Under the pieces are notes generated by a model. The model saw only the letters and a list, made by a program, of their open reading frames with translations. It was not told where the DNA came from and did no database searches. The translations under genes and the position numbers were made by a program. This document shows, one piece after another, positions 1-6,115 of a stretch of 22,081 nucleotides of DNA. Numbering within the stretch: the first letter of the stretch is position 1; each line of letters starts with the position of its first letter. The DNA is from a virus: IMG/VR virus record IMGVR_UViG_3300027906_000173, positions 1-22,081 of that record, one strand, 5' to 3'.

Positions 1-249
1 GTAGGCCAGGTCTACGGATCTCCCGTAGTCGTTTGTGATGAGTTCGCTACTGCGGCTGTAAGCAAGTATTATGCCGTTGCGGTTAATACTCGTAACTTTG
101 TAATTCCACGTCTACGTGGTGTTACGGTTGAAAGTGATTATGAGGTTGCAAACCAAAGACGAGTACTGGTTGCTAGCCAGCGTCTAGGGTTTACCGACAT
201 TATTAATGGTGCTACTGACAAGTGGGCACTACAGTATAAGGCTTCTTAA
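1..249 (+). CDS. Major capsid protein, C-terminal end (partial)
   Basis: The window opens inside a reading frame that gives 82 residues before TAA. The peptide contains the stretches CDEFATAA, NFVIPRLRGVTVESDYEV and a closing RLGFTDIINGATDKWALQ. The 'vesdyev..q..vlvasqr.GF.d' ending is typical of HK97-fold major capsid proteins, where it forms part of the axial domain and the last strands. The N-terminus lies outside the window, so neither start nor full length can be judged. Position fits: the next genes are connector and tail-terminator genes, which normally follow the capsid gene in siphophages, and a strong hairpin terminator follows at once. Identity as capsid rests on sequence style plus context; a decoration or other head protein is less likely. 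Confidence 0.75.
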   Translation, partial: VGQVYGSPVVVCDEFATAAVSKYYAVAVNTRNFVIPRLRGVTVESDYEVANQRRVLVASQRLGFTDIINGATDKWALQYKAS

Positions 250-260
250 TCATACTGGGT

Positions 261-291
261 AATCTGGGGAGGGAAACCTCCCCAGGTTTTT
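261..291 (+). terminator. Rho-independent terminator after capsid gene
   Basis: A perfect 9-bp stem CTGGGGAGG (264-272) / CCTCCCCAG (277-285) closes a GAAA tetraloop (273-276) and is followed by G and five T (287-291). Flanking A261-A262-T263 can extend the stem by pairing with G286-T288. It lies 12 bases after the capsid stop codon and just before the ribosome binding site (AAGGG, 294-298) of the next gene, so it probably trims or attenuates the transcript rather than ending the late operon. Confidence 0.85.
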
Positions 292-304
292 ACAAGGGTA
301 TTTT

Positions 305-904
305 ATGGCAGATTTAGTTACTAGAGATCAATACAAAGACTATAAAGGTATTGAACATTTCAAGGACGATGGTAAAATCGATGCCTTGCTTTCGCCTATA
401 AGTACGTTAGTAAAAACCTATTGCGGTACCAGTTTTATAGATCATTACAGCAGTAATAAGGTAGAAATTTTTGACATAACTGATGGTCAAACTGGAGAGC
501 TTTTCTTAACCGAATCGCCTTTAGTAAGTGTAAGTTCAGTAAAAGAAAGAGAGGGCATAACAAGTGCTTATGTTACTTTAGTTAATAATACTGATTATTA
601 CATAGATGTTGAACATGATAGGTTATATAGGATCGATGGGGACATTAGTTCCAAGTCTTGGGCACAAGGTTTCGCATCGGTAGAAGTGACTTACAGAGCT
701 GGATACTCAGCAACTCCACAAGACTTGCGATTAGCTATATACGACTTAATCACTTATTACCTTAAAGAAGAGTACAAAGGGAGAAAGTCTTTAGCTGGTG
801 CAACGCTTCAGAATGAAACGTCAACCAGTATCCGCGAGGATATAGGTTTCCCAGATCACATTAAAAGAATTCTAGATATGTATAGAATTGTGGATGTTAT
901 CTGA
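305..904 (+). CDS. Head-tail connector (HK97 gp6-like adaptor)
   Basis: A 199-aa protein expected to sit under the portal as a ring that joins the head to the tail. The N-terminal part is helical (VTRDQYKDYKG, then DDGKIDALLSPISTLVKTYCG), followed by a beta region containing LTESPLVSVSSVKE and VEVTYRAGYSATPQDLRLAI, then a helical tail with YYLKEEYKGRKSLAG. The 'tYraGYs..P.DLrlAi.dli.yy..eey.gRk' block is characteristic of gp6/gp15-type phage head-tail connectors. Start ATG is preceded by AAGGG 6 bases upstream. The stop overlaps the next start by one base (TGATG), so the two are probably translationally coupled. The capsid gene lies upstream and a tail-terminator-like gene downstream, as expected for this role. 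Family call is from motif memory, strong but unsearched. Confidence 0.82.
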   Translation: MADLVTRDQYKDYKGIEHFKDDGKIDALLSPISTLVKTYCGTSFIDHYSSNKVEIFDITDGQTGELFLTESPLVSVSSVKEREGITSAYVTLVNNTDYYIDVEHDRLYRIDGDISSKSWAQGFASVEVTYRAGYSATPQDLRLAIYDLITYYLKEEYKGRKSLAGATLQNETSTSIREDIGFPDHIKRILDMYRIVDVI

Positions 905-1350
905 TGGCACGTTCAAATACTACGCGTCGCTCCGCCATACTAAACGCTATGGCAGAACTATTTGAGAAAATAGACGGAGGTGACGGGTATAAGCAAGACC
1001 TATCTGGGGCAATAGAGCCCCGTATGAAATTCTGGGACGAAGTAGAATCGTTCCCTTGTCTGCACATGGCCTCGGGTACAGAAACCCGAGAGTACTATGG
1101 AGGCGGACAAAAATGGAGGTATTTAACCGTTACAATTCGAGTCTATGTCAACTCCGAAGATCCCATAACTGAATTGGAGGAGCTACTAGAGGACGTTGAA
1201 ACGGTTATAGATGACGCAGGCCAGTTTGATTATAGTACTACTACTGGGACACAACAAGTGACCCAAGTAACTATTATAAGTATAAGCACCGATGAGGGAG
1301 CATTGCAGCCTCTCGGGGTCGGCGAGATGATCGTAGAAATACGATATTAG
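904..1350 (+). CDS. Tail terminator / tail completion protein (gpU-like)
   Basis: A 148-aa protein likely to cap the head-proximal end of the tail tube and dock it to the head. It starts with a helix (TRRSAILNAMAELFEKIDGG), has a central beta part (KWRYLTVTIRVYVNSEDP), an acidic helix (ELEELLEDVETVIDDA), and ends in a beta strand pair with the motif STDEGALQPLGVGEMIVEIRY. The order helix, strand, acidic helix 'leDve..id', then 'tDEGalqPlGvgem.veirY' is the usual layout of small siphophage tail terminator proteins of the lambda gpU/HK97 gp10 type. It overlaps the connector gene by one base and precedes the tube gene, which is where lambda places U before V. A head-closure protein is the main alternative. 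Confidence 0.72.
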   Translation: MARSNTTRRSAILNAMAELFEKIDGGDGYKQDLSGAIEPRMKFWDEVESFPCLHMASGTETREYYGGGQKWRYLTVTIRVYVNSEDPITELEELLEDVETVIDDAGQFDYSTTTGTQQVTQVTIISISTDEGALQPLGVGEMIVEIRY

Positions 1351-1410
1351 AGCTTACTTTACTTCAGCAAACGCATAGTAAACGCAGCTCAAGTTATATA
1401 GGAGACCATT

Positions 1411-2862
1411 ATGGCTCTATTTTTTCAACGCGACGCGACCTTACAAGTCTATCCGAATAAGTCGGATGGTACTTTCCCGTCGGCGAGTAAAGCTTTTGCT
1501 ATTCCCATGTTGGAAGGTTTTAGTTTTAGTCAGTCTACTAATTCGAGTGAGATAACTCTCTCGGAAATGGAAAGTACAGCAGGAACTTCTAGACGTGGCC
1601 GTAAGATGTTTAACGACTCTTTGGCTCCTGTTGAATGGAGTTTCTCTACTTATATTCGTCCTTATATTGCAAGTGGTACTGCTGTTTCTGGCACTACTAT
1701 TTCATGGGCAGATTCAAATGTTCACTTAGTTGATGAATGTTTGTGGAACGCTCTGCTTTCAAAATCAAGGATAGATGAAGACGGAACAAGCGGAAAATCT
1801 GTCGCAAACATGACCTTCTCAGGAGGTAGTGGTAATGTGGTAGGCGATGTTCTAACTCTAACAGGCGGAACATTAGCTACTGGATATACGGCAGCGAAAG
1901 CAACAGTAGTAACTATTAACGGTTCAGCTCAAATCACAGAAGTAGAAATAACTACTCCTTCTCAATATACAGTAGATCCAACTGGAGCTACCTCTAGTAG
2001 AGGCGGTGCTAATGTAGGTACTGTTACTGTTGTAATGGGTGAAGAACTAGACTCTATGATTGATAGAGGAACCACTAAAACTGTTATGAGTTCTAAAAAC
2101 TCAAACGTATCAGCTTTGAATACGATGAGTATGGAATTTATGATTGGTACTAATGTTGGTTATAAGCTAAATAAGGCAGTTGTAAACTCTGCAACAATTA
2201 ACTTTGATGTAGAAGGTATTGCTACTATCGAATGGAGCGGCATGGCTGCAACAATTGATGGTATTACAGCATTTACCGCAGCAACCGGGGCTAATTCGGC
2301 AAATAAAGCAATCAATGAAGGCGGAACTTCTGCTGATACAGAAGACTTTATTCGTAATCGATTAACAGCTATGTCTGTAGCGCCAAAGACTTCTGGAACA
2401 TCAGCAGGTGTATCTGGAATGCAAACTAGCTACGACTTAACCCTAACAGGAGGAAGTATTACTATTGAAAATAATATTTCATATCTAACTCCTGAAGAAT
2501 TAGGTGTTGTTAACAAGCCGATTGAACACGTAACTGGTGTGCGAAATGTGGGTGGAAGTTTTACTTGTTACTTAGCGTCTAACTCTGCTAATAACGGTAG
2601 TAAGGACTTCTTTGAAGACCTAACTTCAGCCGCAGCACTCGATGTAATTACTCACGATTTTGAAATGATATTCAAGATCGGAGGTAGTACAGGAACTCCT
2701 CGTATAGAAGTGAAGATGCCACAATGTCATGTTGAGGTACCAACTCACTCTATTGAGGACGTGATTTCTTTGGAATCTAGCTTTACCTCGCTTCAAAGCG
2801 ATATGGAAAGTAGTATTGTAGATGACTTAGAACTCAGTGTACATGGTGTAGCACTTAGCTAA
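1411..2862 (+). CDS. Major tail tube protein with inserted domain
   Basis: A 483-aa protein, about twice the size of lambda gpV. Residues 1-120 contain the tube-like pattern IPMLEGFSFSQSTNSSEI...SLAPVEWSFSTYIRPY; residues about 245-480 hold a second set of strands (GYKLNKAVVNSATINFDVEG, then SITIENNISYLTPEELG and PRIEVKMPQCHVEVPTHSIE). Such paired beta-sandwich halves are usual in tail tube subunits that build the hollow tube around the tape measure. Residues about 133-208 form a separate glycine-rich beta domain (FSGGSGNVVGDVLTLTGG to NVGTVTVVMG) that looks inserted and would project from the tube. ATG 1411 has a strong AGGAGA (1400-1405). The 60-base gap before it holds only this site as far as I can see. 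A hairpin follows the stop. Confidence 0.78.
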   Translation: MALFFQRDATLQVYPNKSDGTFPSASKAFAIPMLEGFSFSQSTNSSEITLSEMESTAGTSRRGRKMFNDSLAPVEWSFSTYIRPYIASGTAVSGTTISWADSNVHLVDECLWNALLSKSRIDEDGTSGKSVANMTFSGGSGNVVGDVLTLTGGTLATGYTAAKATVVTINGSAQITEVEITTPSQYTVDPTGATSSRGGANVGTVTVVMGEELDSMIDRGTTKTVMSSKNSNVSALNTMSMEFMIGTNVGYKLNKAVVNSATINFDVEGIATIEWSGMAATIDGITAFTAATGANSANKAINEGGTSADTEDFIRNRLTAMSVAPKTSGTSAGVSGMQTSYDLTLTGGSITIENNISYLTPEELGVVNKPIEHVTGVRNVGGSFTCYLASNSANNGSKDFFEDLTSAAALDVITHDFEMIFKIGGSTGTPRIEVKMPQCHVEVPTHSIEDVISLESSFTSLQSDMESSIVDDLELSVHGVALS

Positions 2863-2869
2863 TAGATAA

Positions 2870-2896
2870 GGCGGGGGTAAAACCCCGCCATTTCTT
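2870..2896 (+). terminator. Hairpin terminator or attenuator after tube gene
   Basis: A perfect 7-bp all-G/C stem GGCGGGG (2870-2876) / CCCCGCC (2883-2889) with a GTAAAA loop is followed by ATTTCTT. It begins 8 bases after the tube gene stop and ends just before the GGAG (2897-2900) of the next gene. The broken T-tract makes it weaker than the one after the capsid gene, so partial termination or protection of the mRNA 3' end is more likely than a full stop. Confidence 0.7.
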
Positions 2897-2905
2897 GGAG
2901 ATAAA

Positions 2906-4414
2906 ATGTCCTTACCTAAATTACAAAAAGATATGAAAATTCTTGCTGAATACCTTGAAGGTAAGGGAGCAGGCTCTAAAGGAGCTTTGCGTCAAGATAT
3001 GAATACTCAAGGACATGAGTTTACTTTCTCTGAGAAACAAATTATTGAAGAGCTAAAGAGTATTAAAAATCGTTTCGATAGTGCAAATAAAAGGAGTGCT
3101 GATAAAAAAGTTAAAAAAAGTTTTGCATTTGACGCTTCTGCTGATGATCGAGTTTTTAAAGGAGAAATGGACAATAGAATTAAAGCTTTTGCGACTACAT
3201 TAGTAAATAAATTAAAAGCAAGGTATTCGAGCCTTGCAAGTAATAATTATGTTAAATGGGTTTTTGTACGAAATACTACAGGATTCACCATAAAAGGAGA
3301 TGTAGAGTGGAAACCCGGAACCCCTCAGCCTACAAATGTTTATAATGTAATAAGAGAAGAGCTATCGGCCGCACAAGTAGAAATGCGAGAAGACTTTGCA
3401 GACATATTCTATAGAGCAGACAAAAGTTTAACAAAAGTAGAGGGACTTTTTAATGTTGGACATGATATAGGAGTAGTAGAGAGAAAGCTAGGCGCAATTA
3501 ATACATTTTTACAAACTTTAGAAGGAGAAGTAGGGGCATTTGCACCAGAACTGCAAACTGTATTTAAGAAGTGGCTAGCAGAGTTGGAGATAAACGCCGA
3601 AGTTATAACTACAGTAGATGCTAGAGGTGGTGTATTAAAAACAGATTTAAAAATAACTACTAATATAGAAAGTTGGTTTAATAATCAATTAGTAAGAAAT
3701 AAAAGAGAAACTGCTTTAGGAAAAGCTATTCAAGCAGTGGACAAGAAAACTTTAAAGCAGAAAGGCGATACTTTAATAAAAAGACTTATAGATAGAATTG
3801 AAAAGTTTTATGAGTCGAAAAATGATTATACAGATGAAGAGATAGCTTCTGATTCCTTACGTAAACAAATAGGAAAGTCTTTTGTCTTATCTCCCACAAT
3901 GAGAAGATTACAAAAGAAAGGTTTAGTAAAAAATCTTTCTCAATATACAGGAAAAGCTCCTGCGAGTAAAAAAACTCCAAAAGCCAAAGGAATAATTAAA
4001 ACAGAACACAAAACATCTAGGAGTAAACCTAAGAAAATAATTTCTAACATGGGAGCTGCTCCAACTATAAAAAGAAGTACTGCTGAAAGCCCTAACAGCA
4101 CAGGAAATTTAGTAGCACTACTTAATGCAAAACTGCCACAAACAGTGGCAAGGAACATGGGACCACCAGGTCTAGAGAACCAAACAGGACGTTTCGCCAG
4201 CAGTGTACGAGTAACAGATGTTAGTCAAACTGCTCAAGGGCACCCTAGCGTTGGTTATTCTTATCAGAAGAATCCTTATCAAGTATTTGAGATGTCACAT
4301 GGAGACCCTAGATGGGCTACTCCAGATCGAGACCCTCGAAAACTGATAGATGCTTCTATAAGAGAGATCGCATCCCAGTTAGCAATGGGAAGATTTTATA
4401 CACGGAGAATATAA
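2906..4414 (+). CDS. Virion-associated protein with neck-like C-terminal domain
   Basis: A 502-aa, lysine-rich and largely helical protein that I do not recognise as a whole. Residues 1-345 are predicted mixed helix with charged segments (for example EKQIIEELKSIKNRFDSANK). Residues about 346-385 are a basic, proline-containing linker (KAPASKKTPKAKGI...). Residues about 395-502 form a distinct domain with NQTGRFASSVRV, a Tyr-rich strand (VGYSYQKNPYQVFEMS) and RDPRKLIDASIREIASQL near the end. The 'TGR.a.S.rv...Y.vFE...RdP..li..aireia' pattern resembles HK97-gp10-type neck or tail-completion domains, which is inference. It sits between two tube-like genes, where lambda has nothing comparable. 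ATG is preceded by GGAG (2897-2900), and the stop directly abuts the next GTG start. Confidence 0.5.
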   Translation: MSLPKLQKDMKILAEYLEGKGAGSKGALRQDMNTQGHEFTFSEKQIIEELKSIKNRFDSANKRSADKKVKKSFAFDASADDRVFKGEMDNRIKAFATTLVNKLKARYSSLASNNYVKWVFVRNTTGFTIKGDVEWKPGTPQPTNVYNVIREELSAAQVEMREDFADIFYRADKSLTKVEGLFNVGHDIGVVERKLGAINTFLQTLEGEVGAFAPELQTVFKKWLAELEINAEVITTVDARGGVLKTDLKITTNIESWFNNQLVRNKRETALGKAIQAVDKKTLKQKGDTLIKRLIDRIEKFYESKNDYTDEEIASDSLRKQIGKSFVLSPTMRRLQKKGLVKNLSQYTGKAPASKKTPKAKGIIKTEHKTSRSKPKKIISNMGAAPTIKRSTAESPNSTGNLVALLNAKLPQTVARNMGPPGLENQTGRFASSVRVTDVSQTAQGHPSVGYSYQKNPYQVFEMSHGDPRWATPDRDPRKLIDASIREIASQLAMGRFYTRRI

Positions 4415-5320
4415 GTGGAATTTTTTAGAGATATTGATACCTATATGTACTATGGTGGACACTTTTATAAGTTACACGTACAAAACATATCCTTTAGTCA
4501 AACTTTTAGGCAAAGAGGTTCTAAAAAGAAAACTATACATACTCCTACAAAATTGATAGAAGGTTCAGAAATTAATGAGGCCAATCCGGCTAATTTTGAA
4601 CTAGAATTGCTAATGGTTGATGAGAGCTCTCGCTATCAACACTACCCTATTCAGGCACTTTTAAGTAATACAAACGATACTCTAACTACTTTTGATTTAT
4701 ATATTGATCCTTCTGTAGCAAGTGATGCTTCTAGAAAAATGTATAAACTTACCACATGTGTATTAGAGTCCGGATCTTTTAGTATTAATAGAGGAGAACT
4801 TATGATAGCTTCTTTATCAGGAACTGCTTCTAAATTAACTAGAGAGAATTATACTGCTTTTAATATTGGAAGTTTCATTACTTCAGCTAACACTACTTAT
4901 GCTATACCTAAGACAGTAAATGTAACAGTAGCAGGTACAGTATTAGAAAATGTTACGGGTATAAGTCTAGAAGTTCAGAACAATATAAAATGGACAAAAA
5001 ATAATACTTTACAAAAATCTTTAACAGCAGTTACTGCCAGTAGTTCTACTTATCCGACATCTTTTAGCTTGGAAGGAAGGGATGTAGCAGGCAATATTAC
5101 TTCTTATGTTGGATCACAGATTTCAGATATACAAACTTGGAAGGAAAACATCACAGTAAGAATACAGGCAGGAATAGCCTCTAATAACTATCAATTAGAC
5201 GCTAATCTAACCCCCTGTTCTTTTACAAATAGAGTAAGCACTACAGAAGTGTTTACTCAAGGGTACGACTTTCGTATGATAGGAAGCCCAACGAACTTAA
5301 ATACTTTATTCACTTATTAG
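4415..5320 (+). CDS. Second tail-tube-like protein
   Basis: A 301-aa beta-rich protein starting with GTG, with GGAG at 4404-4407. The start directly abuts the preceding stop. Its plan follows the larger tube protein at 1411-2862: an early strand ISFSQTFRQRG (compare FSFSQSTNSSE), a hydrophobic strand pair NFELELLMVDE (compare VEWSFSTYIRP), MYKLTTCVLESGSFSINRGE followed by SLSGTASKLT (compare YKLNKAVVNSATINFDVEG followed by WSGMAATI), and a C-terminal half with ISLEVQNNIKW (compare ITIENNISYL). It lacks the inserted domain. Possible jobs are a minor tube subunit, a tube initiator ring or a distal-end adaptor; the position before the chaperone genes supports a tail role. Paralogy is inferred from weak by-eye similarity. 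Confidence 0.6.
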   Translation: MEFFRDIDTYMYYGGHFYKLHVQNISFSQTFRQRGSKKKTIHTPTKLIEGSEINEANPANFELELLMVDESSRYQHYPIQALLSNTNDTLTTFDLYIDPSVASDASRKMYKLTTCVLESGSFSINRGELMIASLSGTASKLTRENYTAFNIGSFITSANTTYAIPKTVNVTVAGTVLENVTGISLEVQNNIKWTKNNTLQKSLTAVTASSSTYPTSFSLEGRDVAGNITSYVGSQISDIQTWKENITVRIQAGIASNNYQLDANLTPCSFTNRVSTTEVFTQGYDFRMIGSPTNLNTLFTY

Positions 5321-5331
5321 GAGAAAAAACA

Positions 5332-5781
5332 GTGAAATTAGAAGACTTAATGGTAGATACTAAGACAGCATGGATCGAGTTTCCTGGCTGCGACGGTTTT
5401 GAAGTAGAAGTAGCAAATCTTTCAAGAAAAGAGCTATTAAACTTACGAAAGCGATGTATCAAAACAAAATTTGACAGAAAAACTCATCAAGCAGTGGAAG
5501 AGCTGGACGAAGATAAATTTGTTCACGAATTCACTAAAGCCACTGTAAAGGATTGGAGAGGATTAAAACTAAAATATTTAGAAGAGTTAATCTTAGTAGA
5601 GCTAGGTGATAATGATCCAGAAGCAGATTTAGCTTTTGATTTAGAAAATGCTGAATCACTGGTTCAAAACTCTACAGATTTTGATAACTGGATAAACGAG
5701 GTGGTCTTTGACCTTGCCAATTTTCGTGGAAAGCCAGAAAGAAAAACTGTGGGAAAGACTAGAAAAGTGGCAGAAGCATAA
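5332..5781 (+). CDS. Tail assembly chaperone (gpG-like)
   Basis: A 149-aa acidic/basic alpha-helical protein, predicted to bind the tape measure protein and bring tube subunits to it during tail assembly; it should not be in the mature virion. Motifs visible are WIEFPGCDGFEVEVANLSRKEL at the start, a long helical section with KFVHEFTKATVKDWRGLKLKYL, and a basic tail. The fold layout (short strand pair, then 'Ls+kel..lrk', then 'W.glk...l.el') is that of phage tail assembly chaperones placed just before the tape measure gene. Start GTG is supported by AGGAG at 5319-5323, which overlaps the previous stop codon. Its last 86 bases overlap the T-like frame, and the sequence GGGAAAG occurs in register at 5751-5757. 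Confidence 0.8.
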   Translation: MKLEDLMVDTKTAWIEFPGCDGFEVEVANLSRKELLNLRKRCIKTKFDRKTHQAVEELDEDKFVHEFTKATVKDWRGLKLKYLEELILVELGDNDPEADLAFDLENAESLVQNSTDFDNWINEVVFDLANFRGKPERKTVGKTRKVAEA

Positions 5782-6115
5782 AGACTCAAAAATGGATAAG
5801 AACAGATACTTATCCATGATGGAGGAACTAGGACAAGACCCAGTACAGGAAGAGATACCTCCGGGAATAGAAGATTTTCCGGAAATAGTAATAGATGGCA
5901 TAAATACTTTTAATAGTTTAGGGGATAGAATATATCCCGAGATAGGTTACATAGGAAAAGACTATACTAATTTACCCCTTTATATAGAAATGTATAAAAT
6001 TAAAGAAAAAGATACATTTTTAGAAATTATACTGAGGTTAGATGCAGAAGCTATCCAAAGCTCGCAAGAAAAATTAAAGCGAGAGTACGATAGAATGAAA
6101 AGGAAAAGCAAATAG
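5708..6115 (+). CDS. T-like extension of tail chaperone, frameshift product
   Basis: This frame is open from 5696 (in-frame TAA at 5693-5695) to TAG at 6113-6115. It has no convincing start of its own: the first possible starts are TTG 5708, lying inside the G-like gene, and ATG 5792 with a poor ribosome site. The peptide carries RYLSMMEELGQDPVQEEIPP, IEDFPEIVIDGINTFN, LGDRIYPEIGYIGKDYTNLP and a charged helical end. The 'MMe.LG..P...e.Pp...dFP......fn.L.DRi....GY.GKDYt' pattern fits the C-terminal half of frameshifted tail assembly chaperones (gpGT in lambda). It is therefore probably made mainly as a fusion to the preceding protein. Reaching this frame from the G frame needs +1 or -2. The stop overlaps the tape measure start by one base. 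Confidence 0.75.
   Translation: MTLPIFVESQKEKLWERLEKWQKHKDSKMDKNRYLSMMEELGQDPVQEEIPPGIEDFPEIVIDGINTFNSLGDRIYPEIGYIGKDYTNLPLYIEMYKIKEKDTFLEIILRLDAEAIQSSQEKLKREYDRMKRKSK
5742..5757 (+). promoter_or_regulatory. Candidate programmed frameshift region
   Basis: Inside the G/T overlap the G frame reads AGA AAA ACT GTG GGA AAG. GGGAAAG at 5751-5757 has the lambda G/GT slip sequence in the right register (G GGA AAG), but a -1 slip there gives GAC and then TAG (5760-5762), not the T frame. Five A at 5742-5746 allow a lysine tRNA to re-pair perfectly after a +1 shift (AAA 5743-5745 to 5744-5746), which enters the T frame at CTG 5747. A +1 event there would give 138 + 122 = 260 residues. Which site works cannot be settled from sequence. 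Confidence 0.45.

Noticed and set aside
1351-1410. Possible promoter in the gap before the tube gene
   Set aside because: TTTACT-like and CATAGT-like elements are present, but no pair with acceptable spacing is close to consensus; only the AGGAGA ribosome site is convincing.
3940-4158. Minus-strand frame with hydrophobic stretches resembling a membrane protein
   Set aside because: It is the reverse of the basic linker and start of the neck-like domain; the hydrophobicity follows from Lys/Thr/Ser codons read backward.
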